NCBI RefSeq assembly: GCF_030209835.1
Contig: NZ_JARVRF010000002.1
Location: 62,001 to 126,000, forward strand
Length of the DNA stretch: 64,000 bases
Direction: 5' to 3'
From: Arthrobacter sp. efr-133-R2A-120
Lineage (GTDB): Bacteria; Actinomycetota; Actinomycetes; Actinomycetales; Micrococcaceae
Shown: positions 49,242 to 58,436 of the stretch, piece after piece
Layout: each line of letters begins with the position of its first letter
Numbering within the stretch: position 1 is the first letter of the stretch
The notes under the pieces: model-generated
Databases searched by the model: none
Told to the model about the DNA's origin: nothing
The model's input: the letters and a program-made list of their open reading frames with translations, nothing else
Translations under genes and position numbers: made by a program

Positions 49242-50903
49242 CTACTGGACCTTGATCTCCGCAAGGCGCAGGCCGAACCCGTAGCGCGTCTTGGGTGCGG
49301 TCAGTTTGGGCAGGGACTTGATGGAGACAATCACGTACTGGGCCGTTACAGGGGAACTCAGCGGCATGGTCAGCTCCGGTGAGGTGAAGCTGTTGGTGCC
49401 CACCATCTTGGCGCCGTCCATCGCGGGACGATCATTCGTGTAAACGCTGATGTTTCCACCGGAAGCGCCCAACTGGCTCAAGGTGACGGACGTCACTTGC
49501 GAGGGTGCCTTGAGCTTGACAAGAAGTGAGACTCCATCAGGAGCGAGTCCACCCCAGTCCGCAGTGGCGAACTCCATGTCCGACCAGTAACTCGCCGCAT
49601 TGCCGTCGTAGGCCTTGACCAAGTCCTTGTCATAGGTCGCGGCGAACTCGAAATCACCCATCCGAGTGACTCCGTCAATGACCGGTGGCGCTGCCACCGG
49701 AGCTGCCGACGCACTGCTACTCGGCTGTCCAGTCACTGGCTGGGACGCTGTGGAGGACTGCTTGGCTGCGGGAGTCCCGCCGGGGATCAGGTTGCCGAGG
49801 TTGGTGACAGCCAGAATCAAACCCAGGATCAAGACGGCGGCAAGGACCCCGCCCACAAGCCAACGGAAGGAACGGGGCTCGCGAACGGGCTCCTCGTCAT
49901 AGTATTCGTCCTCGTCGAGGGGCTCTGCTTGCTCACGAGCTATCGCCGGGAAGCTCGATGCTCCTCGGCTGTATCCACTGGTAGCAGCGGCCGTATCGCG
50001 GGAAGCGCCCGCACCGCGGGAGCCGGCGTCGTCATTAATGAAACCGTAGTCGTCTTCGGACCAGAGAGAGACTTTGGATTCCTGGGCGGGATTGGCGGAG
50101 GTAGGCGCCGGAGGAGTGGACGCTGGTACAGCCTGCGTGTCAGGCGCCGCTTGGATTTGCTGGGGGGCGGTCCGGCTTGACTCAGCCCGGCTCGACTCGG
50201 CAGCCGAATCGGATCCGCTCCTCCCGGAAGGTGCGGCTTCGCCGTCGTCGCTGTTTGCCTTGCCGGTGCCCTTTACGGCGGCCGCGGCCGCAGCTGCAGC
50301 CGCCCCTGCTCCGGCTGCCGCCGCGGCGATCCGGGAACCAATGCCTCCGGGGGCCGACGCCGGCCGGCCAGCAGGCATGGGAGGAACCACCGGGCGGCGC
50401 GGGTCCGCAGGTGCCGCGGCAGGTGGTAGTGATTCGCCGGCAGGATGTGGCTCGACTTCGTCGTAACTGATGTACTCGGCGTCGTGCTCTTCGTCGTCGT
50501 ACAGTCCGTCGTAGGTCTCGGGTTCGTGGGACCGGGCCTGGCCGAAGATCTCGCTGCCAAGCGTGTCGGTGAAGAACGGTTCGACGTAGGGCGGGTTGGT
50601 GGCCACCACGAGGTCCAACAGGTCAGGTGCGCTGCTGTGGTTGGTGATGAGGTACGTGGTGCTGTCGCTGACGCCCAGATCGAGGATCTGGACATGCCCG
50701 GGCCGTTCGCCGGTGGCTACCTCGCGGGCGCTCTTGGCAACCTGCTCGGCGTTTTCGGGGCCAGCCACGAGGATGCTGACAGGTCTGTTGAGAACCTGGT
50801 CCACGCCGTCGAGCACCAGATCCTGGTCGTGCGAAGTCAACACGGTGGCTGTGACTTTGTAGCGGCCGCCAAGCACTGATCCGACATCGATCGGGTGGGA
50901 CAC
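49242..50903 (-). CDS. Truncated pseudokinase / discoidin-like membrane protein next to MurJ
   Basis: 553 residues; GTG 50903 has GGAGG five bases upstream. Residues 1-115 resemble only the N-lobe of a Ser/Thr kinase (VGSVLGGRYKVT, VLNRPVSILVAGP, VQILDLGVSDSTTYLITN); no HRD or DFG part exists. A long Ala/Pro/Ser linker leads to a membrane helix (WLVGGVLAAVLILGLILAV) and an outer domain of F5/8-type-C look (VKAYDGNAASYWSDMEF). In M. tuberculosis the same parts are fused to MviN in one polypeptide; here they are separate. It probably regulates MurJ. Confidence 0.8.
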   Translation of the reverse strand: MSHPIDVGSVLGGRYKVTATVLTSHDQDLVLDGVDQVLNRPVSILVAGPENAEQVAKSAREVATGERPGHVQILDLGVSDSTTYLITNHSSAPDLLDLVVATNPPYVEPFFTDTLGSEIFGQARSHEPETYDGLYDDEEHDAEYISYDEVEPHPAGESLPPAAAPADPRRPVVPPMPAGRPASAPGGIGSRIAAAAAGAGAAAAAAAAAVKGTGKANSDDGEAAPSGRSGSDSAAESSRAESSRTAPQQIQAAPDTQAVPASTPPAPTSANPAQESKVSLWSEDDYGFINDDAGSRGAGASRDTAAATSGYSRGASSFPAIAREQAEPLDEDEYYDEEPVREPRSFRWLVGGVLAAVLILGLILAVTNLGNLIPGGTPAAKQSSTASQPVTGQPSSSASAAPVAAPPVIDGVTRMGDFEFAATYDKDLVKAYDGNAASYWSDMEFATADWGGLAPDGVSLLVKLKAPSQVTSVTLSQLGASGGNISVYTNDRPAMDGAKMVGTNSFTSPELTMPLSSPVTAQYVIVSIKSLPKLTAPKTRYGFGLRLAEIKVQ

Positions 50904-51046
50904 GGGTTCCTCCTATGACTGTCCGGAAGCTGCGGGTCCTGAATACGGGATCCGGCCAGCCGGGTGACCCGTGGTCTGCAACTACCTGTATTAGTTTCTG
51001 ATCCTAGCTGATTGGGCCGTTCTGGCTCTCGGTTTGCGAGGATGCG

Positions 51047-53116
51047 TCACCGTTTGCGGCGGTGTCCACCGCGGAAATAGGGGTTGTTTCCCAGCGTTCC
51101 TTGATAGGTGCGGCGGCCGGGCAGCGGGATGCCTGGGCGGCCTGTGCCCCCTTGTGCGGTACTGGGCAGGTCTTCATCCGGCAGATATGACTTCTCGACG
51201 TCGGACCAAGCGTCCACCTTATCCTTCCCTTCAGCAGTAGCTCCATCGCGGACGTCATCCCACCCGTCCTTGGAAGGGATGGTTTGCAAGGCGGGACCGG
51301 CACGGAACGATGCTGCGTCGAACTCGCCCGAGATGCGCGGAATGAGCCCGGTGTCGTCGGACACGGTGGCGCGGACCGCCGTCGGGGTCTGCTTTCCGCC
51401 CGCGGACGGTGTTTTCGCGACCGGAACGCCCCGGCCGAGCCGGCCGAGTACCGGTCGAAGCAAATCGCGCAGCTCGCTCACGTGGAAGACCCGTAGCAGG
51501 AACAGGTACGCAAGCAGCATGACGGGCCCGACGACGACTACCGTCACCAAAGCGGCGGGCCTGCTGCTCCATGCGAAGCCGTCAGCGTGATAGCTGCCCA
51601 GGAGCCACAAGGCCAAGGCGCCGGCGATTGCCGAGCCCAAGGCGGCGTAACCCATGCGGATGTACGAGTTTGCGATCCGAGGGCCGTCCACATGGCCGAG
51701 GAGGCGTCGCAGGAACCAGACGCTGATGACCACGGACAGGATATTGCCGAGGGTGTACAGGACTGCGATGGCGAAGATGATCTGGCCCACCGGCAGGAAC
51801 TGGATGATGAACGCGCCCACAACGTTGAGCAGGGCCAGCATGAGCTGGATGTAGAAAGGGGTTCGGGCGTCTTCGTTGGCGTAGAAGACGCGGGACATCA
51901 TGAAGTTGGCGCTCATGAACGGCGTGCTCAGCGCGAGGATCGTCAGCGTCTGGGCGAGCATGACGCCGTCCTGGGGCTTCCCGCCGGAGAAGAACATGCC
52001 CAGCGGTCCGGCGAGGGCAAAGAGGGCCAGCGCCCCGAAAACAGTGGCGACGGCCATGGTCCGCAGTCCGTGCGAAAGGGCTTCACGCAGTTCGGCTTTG
52101 TTGCCCGCCTGGGACGCGTGGGCCATCCGGTTGAACAGCACCGTGGCGAGCGACAGCGCAATGATCGAGTGCGGCAGCAGATACAGCTGGCTGGCGACTT
52201 CCAGGACCGCGTTACCGGGGAGGGTGGCAGCCGCCGGGTCTTGCGCGTGCTCCAGGCGGAGCCGCTCGGAGCCAGGAATCGTGGCGATCCTCATGACATA
52301 GAGGAAAGCGAGCTGCCCGACGGCGGCGGTCAGGAGGGTCCAGACGCTCAACTTCGCTGCCTGGCCGAGTCCCACGCCCCTCCAGCCGAAGCGGGGCCGG
52401 AGCCCGAGCCGCAGGCGGATTACCGGGACGAGGAGTATCGCCGTCTGCGCTAATACGCCGACGGTGGAGAATCCTGCGATCAGGAAGGTCTGGAAGGGCC
52501 CCCAATTGTCCAAGGTGTGGGGGTTGGTGTTGTTGGCGCCGAGGATCCAGATGAACATGCCCAGTCCGGCGATGGCCACCACATTGTTCAGGATCGGCGC
52601 CCACATGGCCGGGCCGAAGGCGCCGTTGGCATTGAGGACCTGGGTCAGGAGCGCATACAAACCGTAGAAGAAAATCTGCGGCAGGCAATAGAACGCGAAG
52701 GTTACGGCCAGCGATTTCTGTTGGGGTGAATAGCCCTGCGTAGTGAGGTCGATGACCATGGGCGCGGCCAGCGTGACCAGCGCCGTCAGCGTCAACAGAA
52801 CCAGTACGGCCAAGGTCAGGAGCCGGCTGATGTAGTCCGCGCCGCGGTCCGGGCCCTTGCTCGCTTTGATGATTTGCGGGACAAGCACGGCGTTGAAGAC
52901 ACCGCCCGCCACCAGGAGGAAGATCAGGTTGGGCAGGTTGTTGGCGTTGATGAAGGTGTCGTTGACCGTCGACCCCAGGCCCAGTGCGGCGCCAAGCATC
53001 CAGGTTTTGGCGAAGCCGAGGAACCGTGAAACGAGCGTCCCTGCGGCCATGACGGCGCTGGAACGGGTTTCTCCGGACTGGGTTGACTGGGTTGTTTTGG
53101 CGGCAGACATTGTCAT
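51047..53116 (-). CDS. murJ: Lipid II flippase MurJ (MviN)
   Basis: 689 residues. The MATE-like core (about 1-530) begins SSAVMAAGTLVSRFLGFAKT and includes NDTFINANNLPNLIFLLVAG and GVFNAVLVPQI. It moves lipid II across the membrane for peptidoglycan synthesis. The last 150 residues are a charged, disordered tail ending in PYFRGGHRRKR. The pseudokinase gene follows after 143 bases. It is unusual only in the length of the tail. Confidence 0.95.
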   Translation of the reverse strand: MTMSAAKTTQSTQSGETRSSAVMAAGTLVSRFLGFAKTWMLGAALGLGSTVNDTFINANNLPNLIFLLVAGGVFNAVLVPQIIKASKGPDRGADYISRLLTLAVLVLLTLTALVTLAAPMVIDLTTQGYSPQQKSLAVTFAFYCLPQIFFYGLYALLTQVLNANGAFGPAMWAPILNNVVAIAGLGMFIWILGANNTNPHTLDNWGPFQTFLIAGFSTVGVLAQTAILLVPVIRLRLGLRPRFGWRGVGLGQAAKLSVWTLLTAAVGQLAFLYVMRIATIPGSERLRLEHAQDPAAATLPGNAVLEVASQLYLLPHSIIALSLATVLFNRMAHASQAGNKAELREALSHGLRTMAVATVFGALALFALAGPLGMFFSGGKPQDGVMLAQTLTILALSTPFMSANFMMSRVFYANEDARTPFYIQLMLALLNVVGAFIIQFLPVGQIIFAIAVLYTLGNILSVVISVWFLRRLLGHVDGPRIANSYIRMGYAALGSAIAGALALWLLGSYHADGFAWSSRPAALVTVVVVGPVMLLAYLFLLRVFHVSELRDLLRPVLGRLGRGVPVAKTPSAGGKQTPTAVRATVSDDTGLIPRISGEFDAASFRAGPALQTIPSKDGWDDVRDGATAEGKDKVDAWSDVEKSYLPDEDLPSTAQGGTGRPGIPLPGRRTYQGTLGNNPYFRGGHRRKR

Positions 53117-53170
53117 TATCGTCCCATGAGCCGGGCTGCCTGGTGCGTCAAGCCTGTATAAAAGGCCGCG

Positions 53171-53719
53171 TTAGAGGTGTTCGGGCAGGACTTCCCGGGC
53201 AAGATCGGCGATGCGCCGCTCATTGGGAAAGGACAACTTACGGGCCAAATCCTGGAGTGGAACCCAAGCGGCATCGATGGCCTCTTGGTCGGGATCGTTC
53301 TCGATGGTCAGCTCCCCGCCCGTCGCCCGCAGGAGGAAATGGTGCACGGTTTTGTGCACCCGGTGCCCGCTCACGGTGAACCAGTAATCGATGCTGCCGA
53401 GAGGAGCGAGGACGTTGCCTTCGATCCCGGTCTCTTCAGCAATCTCGCGGACGGCTGCCTCTTCGTTGTTTTCCTTGCCCTCCGGATGCCCCTTCGGCAG
53501 GCACCACTCGAGCCGGCCACCCCTATTAAGGCGGGCGATGATCGCGACCCTCAGTTCGCCGTCGGACGTGTCCACTACGACGCCGCCGGCAGAGACTTCC
53601 TCTACCGTCGGAAGGGCAGCCTGAGCCGGGTGCGGGGCGGGCGCGACGTGGGCACCAATTGCCGACGGCAATGGTGCGTTCGTCCTCCTGCCAGGAGCAC
53701 TCGGGATCGGGTTGGCCAT
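53171..53719 (-). CDS. NUDIX hydrolase
   Basis: 182 residues from ATG 53719; the frame runs 59 codons further upstream across the divergent start and is not supported. The NUDIX box is GHPEGKENNEEAAVREIAEE followed by TGI, with WCLPKG before it. It hydrolyses nucleoside-diphosphate derivatives, substrate unknown. It is divergent from the CCA-adding enzyme gene and lies after murJ, the usual actinobacterial order. Confidence 0.92.
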   Translation of the reverse strand: MANPIPSAPGRRTNAPLPSAIGAHVAPAPHPAQAALPTVEEVSAGGVVVDTSDGELRVAIIARLNRGGRLEWCLPKGHPEGKENNEEAAVREIAEETGIEGNVLAPLGSIDYWFTVSGHRVHKTVHHFLLRATGGELTIENDPDQEAIDAAWVPLQDLARKLSFPNERRIADLAREVLPEHL

Positions 53720-53887
53720 GAAGTCCACTCTAACGACTCTTGCCCGTTGGTGATGACCGGGACATGGACTCGCGGTGACGCGCGGATGGCGTTCGGCCGT
53801 GATCCCGGTGTCATCGCTACGCAATCGCAGCGCAATGACAGGGATCCGGTGGGATGGCGCTGCGAAATCTGACAAGCTTAAGGAACT

Positions 53888-55384
53888 ATGGCGCAAGTAT
53901 TGGACAGTTCTTCAGTTAATTTCCAGATGGATCCAGTGGTCCTGGACCTCGGTCAGCGGTTCGTGGACGCTGGATTCGAACTGTCGCTGGTTGGCGGGCC
54001 GGTGCGGGACCTCTTCCTTGGCCGTGTCTCACCGGACCTGGATTTCACCACCGACGCCACTCCGGACCAGACCCTCTCCATCATCAAGAGGTGGGCAGAC
54101 AATTTCTGGGAGATCGGCCGCGCCTTCGGAACGATCGGGATGAAGAAGTCCGGCTTCCAGATCGAGATCACCACGTACCGCGCCGAGGCCTACGATACCG
54201 ATTCGCGTAAACCCGCGGTGGCTTTCGGCTCCTCGCTCCTGGACGACCTCCTACGCCGCGACTTCACCATCAACGCCATGGCCCTCCGGCTGCCCTCCCT
54301 GGAGCTCGTGGATCCGTTCGGCGGGGTCCGCGATCTCCATGCCTCGGTCCTCGCCACCCCGGGAGCACCGGAGGCGTCATTCTCCGACGATCCCCTGCGC
54401 ATGATGCGCGCTGCCCGCTTCGCGGCACAGCTCGGCGTTGCGGTGCACGACGACGTCCGCCTCGCCATGTCCGGGATGGCCGAGCGGATCAAGATCATTT
54501 CCGCCGAACGGGTCCGCGAGGAGCTCGTCAAGCTCATTAACGGTGCGCACCCGCGCGCGGGCATCGACCTCCTCGTGGATACCGGACTGGCCGAATTCGT
54601 CCTCCCCGAGGTTTCCGCGCTGCGCCTTGAAGCCGATGAGCACCACCGGCACAAGGACGTTTACCAGCACTCCCTGCAGGTCCTGGAGCAGGCCGCGTCG
54701 CTCGAGACCGGTCCGGACGGCCCGGTGCCGGGTCCGGACTTTGTGTTGCGCTTCGCCGCGCTAATGCACGACGTCGGCAAGCCGGCGACGCGCCGTTTCG
54801 AACCGGGCGGCGCGGTGAGCTTCCGCCACCACGACATGGTGGGCTCCAAGCTGACCGCAAAACGCATGAAGGCCCTGCGCTTCGACAACGACACCATCAA
54901 GGCCGTGGCGCGGCTTGTAGAGCTCCACATGCGTTTCTACGGCTACGGGGACGCGGGCTGGACCGATTCTGCCGTCCGCCGCTACGTCGCAGACGCCGGG
55001 CCTTTGTTGGAGCGACTGCACCGACTGACCCGGTCCGACGTCACCACACGTAACCAGCGCAAGGCGGAGCGGCTTTCCTTTGCCTACGATGACCTTGAGC
55101 AACGGATTGAGGTCTTGGCCGAACAGGAATCGCTCAATGCCATCCGGCCGGACCTGGACGGAGCGCAGATCATGGCTTTGCTGGGACTCAAGCCCGGACC
55201 CGTGGTCGGCCGCGCCTACAAGTTCCTGCTTGAGGAGCGCATGGAAAGCGGTCCATTGTCCCAGGAGGAGGCCGAGTCCAAGCTCCTGGCGTGGTGGTCA
55301 GGGCAACCCGAGTCCGCCGTCGAACTTTCATCGGAACCAGCCGTCGATGCCAAAACAGGCACCGCCGAACCAGAGGAGTCCTAA
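53888..55384 (+). CDS. pcnA: CCA tRNA nucleotidyltransferase (PcnA-type, HD domain)
   Basis: 498 residues. Nucleotidyltransferase motif LSLVGGPVRDLFLGRVSPDL with catalytic DLDF, then RRDFTINAMAL. The HD domain contains YQHSLQVLEQ and LMHDVGKPATRRF. It adds or repairs the CCA end of tRNAs; neither tRNA in this window encodes CCA. The acidic C-terminal tail is poorly conserved. Confidence 0.95.
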   Translation: MAQVLDSSSVNFQMDPVVLDLGQRFVDAGFELSLVGGPVRDLFLGRVSPDLDFTTDATPDQTLSIIKRWADNFWEIGRAFGTIGMKKSGFQIEITTYRAEAYDTDSRKPAVAFGSSLLDDLLRRDFTINAMALRLPSLELVDPFGGVRDLHASVLATPGAPEASFSDDPLRMMRAARFAAQLGVAVHDDVRLAMSGMAERIKIISAERVREELVKLINGAHPRAGIDLLVDTGLAEFVLPEVSALRLEADEHHRHKDVYQHSLQVLEQAASLETGPDGPVPGPDFVLRFAALMHDVGKPATRRFEPGGAVSFRHHDMVGSKLTAKRMKALRFDNDTIKAVARLVELHMRFYGYGDAGWTDSAVRRYVADAGPLLERLHRLTRSDVTTRNQRKAERLSFAYDDLEQRIEVLAEQESLNAIRPDLDGAQIMALLGLKPGPVVGRAYKFLLEERMESGPLSQEEAESKLLAWWSGQPESAVELSSEPAVDAKTGTAEPEES

Positions 55385-55969
55385 GTGAACCCTGCATCCA
55401 AGCCCTCCCGGCCTCAGCTCTGGATCATGCGTCACGGAGAGACCGAATGGTCCAAGAGTGGCCAATACACCGGTTTGACGGACCTTCCCTTGACGGTGGA
55501 AGGCGAGCAGCAGGCCGTGGAAGCCCGCAAGATCCTGGAAGGCATCGACTTCGATTTGGTCCTGACATCGCCGCTGCGCCGAGCCCGGCGTACCGCGGAG
55601 TTGGCGGGCTTCCCCGACGCCGTTCATGAACCGCTTGCCGTGGAATGGAACTATGGCGACTACGAAGGCATCAGCTCGGACCTCATCCGCAAGGACAACC
55701 CTGACTACCTCATCTGGTTCGATGGAGTCCCGAATGGCGAGACGCTCGACTCCGTGGCGGCCCGTGCCGACAAGATCATTGCGCGCGTGCTGGAGTCCGG
55801 GATGGACAACGTCCTGATTGTCGCCCACGGCCATTTCTCCCGCATCCTCACGGCCCGCTGGCTTGAATTGGACGCTCGGGAAGGACGCCACTTTGTCCTG
55901 GGAACAGCCAAAGTTTGTACCTTGGGATGGGACAAGCGGACGCCGGCCATTCTTCGTTGGGGACTGTAA
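55385..55969 (+). CDS. Histidine phosphatase family protein
   Basis: 194 residues from GTG 55385, directly after the pcnA stop. The phosphoglycerate-mutase-like motif is WIMRHGETEWS, followed by TSPLRRARRTAELAG and VAHGHFSRIL. The catalytic His is in RHG. The substrate is unknown; acid phosphatase or sugar-phosphate activity is typical. Confidence 0.93.
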   Translation: MNPASKPSRPQLWIMRHGETEWSKSGQYTGLTDLPLTVEGEQQAVEARKILEGIDFDLVLTSPLRRARRTAELAGFPDAVHEPLAVEWNYGDYEGISSDLIRKDNPDYLIWFDGVPNGETLDSVAARADKIIARVLESGMDNVLIVAHGHFSRILTARWLELDAREGRHFVLGTAKVCTLGWDKRTPAILRWGL

Positions 55970-56127
55970 GAAGAATTAATTTCTAAATTGTTTGTAATTG
56001 GCTGGTCAACAGCGCGATTCATGGTGTAACTTTATTTTTGATCCCAGAGCGATCTGCCGGGATTGAGGCGTGCGCTGTCCAGTCAGTCAGCTGGACTAGT
56101 GCCAAAGCAGAAAAGGAGGTTGGGAAA

Positions 56128-56208
56128 ATGATTACTTTGACTAGCGGATGGAAGATGACCGTTGCTGGCACCCCGGCCTTTGCTGCTCGACGCCGTTTTG
56201 CGGCCTAA
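56128..56208 (+). CDS. 26-residue small ORF with strong ribosome site
   Basis: ATG 56128 lies eight bases after AAAAGGAGG, a near-perfect Shine-Dalgarno site. The peptide begins MITLTSGWKMTVAG and ends AARRRFAA: a polar/aromatic start, a small-residue middle and an Arg-rich end. I do not recognise it. It could be a leader peptide or a free microprotein. The upstream 150 bases are AT-rich and likely hold a promoter. Confidence 0.5.
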   Translation: MITLTSGWKMTVAGTPAFAARRRFAA

Positions 56209-56553
56209 CTCCCCCTGATGTACTTCCTGCCCTGATTATTTGGGGCAGTTCAAGGTGCAATCAGGCTCCGAGTTTGGCCTGCCATTGAGCGGTATCACGC
56301 GATCGACGTGGTGCGCAGTTTCCTCATAGTTCGGAACCAGCTTCTTGTTGGGGACGGCTGCCCCCTGGATACCACGTACCGGAGCTCCATGCTCCTGTAC
56401 TGTCCACGGTCATTCGCGAAATCCGCTTAATCCACTCATTATTGCCCGGCATTCACATGCCTAATTCTGCCGCTGTTTTCTTCGAATTCAGGGGGCTTAA
56501 TTGTCATGCCTGAATTCCGGCAATTCTCTTCAATGACGAAAGGAGGTGAACCC
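56209..56553. other. Spacer between two small ORFs
   Basis: No gene is supported. CTGCCC...GGGGCAG (about 56228) can form a short hairpin, and GAATTCAGG (56484) pairs with CCTGAATTC (56509) just before the second small ORF. Confidence 0.4.
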
Positions 56554-56694
56554 TTGGCCAAGCGCCTCAAGGACCTGATGGTCTTCAACGGCAAGCCCGT
56601 CGTCAAAGACAAGACCCTCTTCAACGGTCAACTGTTGGACCAACGCCGGGAAGACGTATACGTCGTCCTGCATCAAATGGGCATCATCCGCTGA
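56554..56694 (+). CDS. 46-residue small protein, unknown function
   Basis: TTG 56554 follows AAAGGAGGTGAA with seven bases after GGAGG, the strongest ribosome site in the region; the longer frame from ATG 56506 is less likely. The product starts with Met then AKRLKDLMVFNGKPVVKDK and ends VYVVLHQMGIIR. It is highly charged with a hydrophobic end and no membrane helix. I do not recognise a family. The strong ribosome site suggests abundant expression. Confidence 0.6.
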   Translation: MAKRLKDLMVFNGKPVVKDKTLFNGQLLDQRREDVYVVLHQMGIIR

Positions 56695-56752
56695 GTGTCC
56701 CCCACCGTTGCAATTCAGGAGGGACTGATGGCACACATCGGACCGTTCGCCT

Positions 56753-56784
56753 CGGAAGCCCACGCGGCTATGCGTGGGCTTCCG
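56753..56784 (+). terminator. Terminator closing the small-ORF locus
   Basis: CGGAAGCCCACGC and GCGTGGGCTTCCG form a perfect 13-base stem with a six-base loop, followed by CCTTTT. Confidence 0.88.
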
Positions 56785-56882
56785 CCTTTTAAAGGCTCAA
56801 CGGGCGGCCGGGCCGGGTGCGGCGGGCCCGGCCCTGGCGGGACTCGACGCCGTCGGGGGCGGCTGAAGGTAAGCTCGATTCC

Positions 56883-58436
56883 ATGCAGGAGACGAAGCCG
56901 CACATCCAGCAAAAGCGTGCGCGCTTTGTGGTTCCCAGCCGTAGCGACTCCCTGCTGGGGAACTTCACCGAACTGATCGGAGGACCCCTCGGGCGGCGGT
57001 CCTCCCCTGGAGCCGTCTCCCCCGGATTCTTCACTGTTGAACGGGTCCTGATCATCCTCACGATCGTTGCCGCGCTCATGTCGATCCTGATCAAGGGCTA
57101 TTGCCGCGTCAATGGCTGGCACACCCCCCAACAGTTTTACGCGACCTGTTACTCGGACTTCCCCGAACTTTTCAGCAGCCGGGGCCTTGCGGATGGCGTG
57201 TTTCCGCTCTTCGACCAGAAAACCCTCTTCGAGTACCCCGTGATCACGGGGCTTATAGCGGGTGTCACCGCATGGCTCGTACCAGGGCACGGTGCCAGCC
57301 CCGATCGGATCCTTGGCTACTTCGATGTCAACGCCACCCTCATTGCGGCCATGTGGATAGTGGTCGTTCTGGCCACCGCACGCATCAACCGACGCCGCCC
57401 GTGGGACGCTGCCATGGTGGCCCTGGCACCCGCGATCGTGCTGGCCGGATTAATCAATTGGGACATGTGGGCCGTGGCCATGCTCGCGGTGGGGATGTAC
57501 TTCTTCGCGAAGGAACGCCCCGTCCTGGCCGGTCTGTTCATCGGCTTGGGAACAGCCACCAAGCTCTACCCGGTGCTCATACTGGGTGCAGTCTTCCTAC
57601 TGGCGGTACGCAGCGGCCGGCTGCGGGTCCTCTTCGTGACAACCCTGTCAGCCGCGGTAGCGTGGCTCGCGGTCAACGCCCCGGTAGCCGCGGCGAACCC
57701 AGCCGGCTGGCGGTACTTTTTCGACTTCACCCAGGACCGCCCCGCCGGATACAGCTCGTTGTGGTTCGCCTATAACCTCGTTGCCGAACGCCTGCGGCTG
57801 TCCCAACTTGGTCCCGGAGCCATCAACGCCTTGGCGATGGACATGTTCCTCCTTGCGTGCGTTCTGATTGCAGGATTGGCCTTGACAGCGCCTCGGCGAC
57901 CGCGGCTGGCCCAGTTGACTTTCTTGATAGTGGCAGCCTTCGTCCTGAGCAATAAGGTCTATTCGCCCCAATATGTCCTGTGGCTAGTGCCATTGCTGGC
58001 TTTGGCCAGACCCCGCTGGCTCGATTTCCTGGTCTGGCAGGCAGCCGAGGCGTTGCATTGGGCCGCCACGTGGATGTATCTCGGTCAGATCAGCAGCGGC
58101 GGGGCGGCGCAGAACAACATCGATATGCCGTACTACGTCATGGCCGTGTTTCTACATATGGCCGTAACGGCATATTTGATGCTGAGGGTTGCGTGGGACA
58201 TCTGGGAGCCCCACCTGGATCCCCTCCGAGTCCAGGGTGTGGATGACCCTCACGGCGGTGAGTTCAATGGTGCCGAGGATTGGTTCCGGGTGGACCTCAA
58301 GAGTCCAGCGTCATCGGTGTTGCCTTGGCGGCGGGTAGCTGCGTTCTCCGGCGCGTCCAAGTCGACTGGCGATGCCGCACAGCCTGAGCACGATTCATTG
58401 CCTTCCACGCGCGGCGAGGGTGAACGCGATGGCTGA
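56883..58436 (+). CDS. GT87-type (DUF2029) membrane glycosyltransferase
   Basis: 517 residues from ATG 56883. A basic N-terminus precedes about ten helices. Recognisable stretches are LIKGYCRVNGWHTPQQFYAT, the loop FEYPVITGLI, LFIGLGTATKLYPVLILGAV and VYSPQYVLWLVPL, as in polyprenol-phosphate-dependent mannosyltransferases. It probably adds a mannose to an envelope glycolipid or glycan. It starts 100 bases after the terminator and overlaps the next gene by eight bases. Confidence 0.85.
   Translation: MQETKPHIQQKRARFVVPSRSDSLLGNFTELIGGPLGRRSSPGAVSPGFFTVERVLIILTIVAALMSILIKGYCRVNGWHTPQQFYATCYSDFPELFSSRGLADGVFPLFDQKTLFEYPVITGLIAGVTAWLVPGHGASPDRILGYFDVNATLIAAMWIVVVLATARINRRRPWDAAMVALAPAIVLAGLINWDMWAVAMLAVGMYFFAKERPVLAGLFIGLGTATKLYPVLILGAVFLLAVRSGRLRVLFVTTLSAAVAWLAVNAPVAAANPAGWRYFFDFTQDRPAGYSSLWFAYNLVAERLRLSQLGPGAINALAMDMFLLACVLIAGLALTAPRRPRLAQLTFLIVAAFVLSNKVYSPQYVLWLVPLLALARPRWLDFLVWQAAEALHWAATWMYLGQISSGGAAQNNIDMPYYVMAVFLHMAVTAYLMLRVAWDIWEPHLDPLRVQGVDDPHGGEFNGAEDWFRVDLKSPASSVLPWRRVAAFSGASKSTGDAAQPEHDSLPSTRGEGERDG

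Noticed and set aside
56728..56976. Third small ORF after the 46-residue ORF
   Set aside because: It has a GGAGG site, but its frame runs through the terminator stem and into the leader of the next gene, and the end is Arg/Ser-rich noise. Kept only as a possible attenuation leader.
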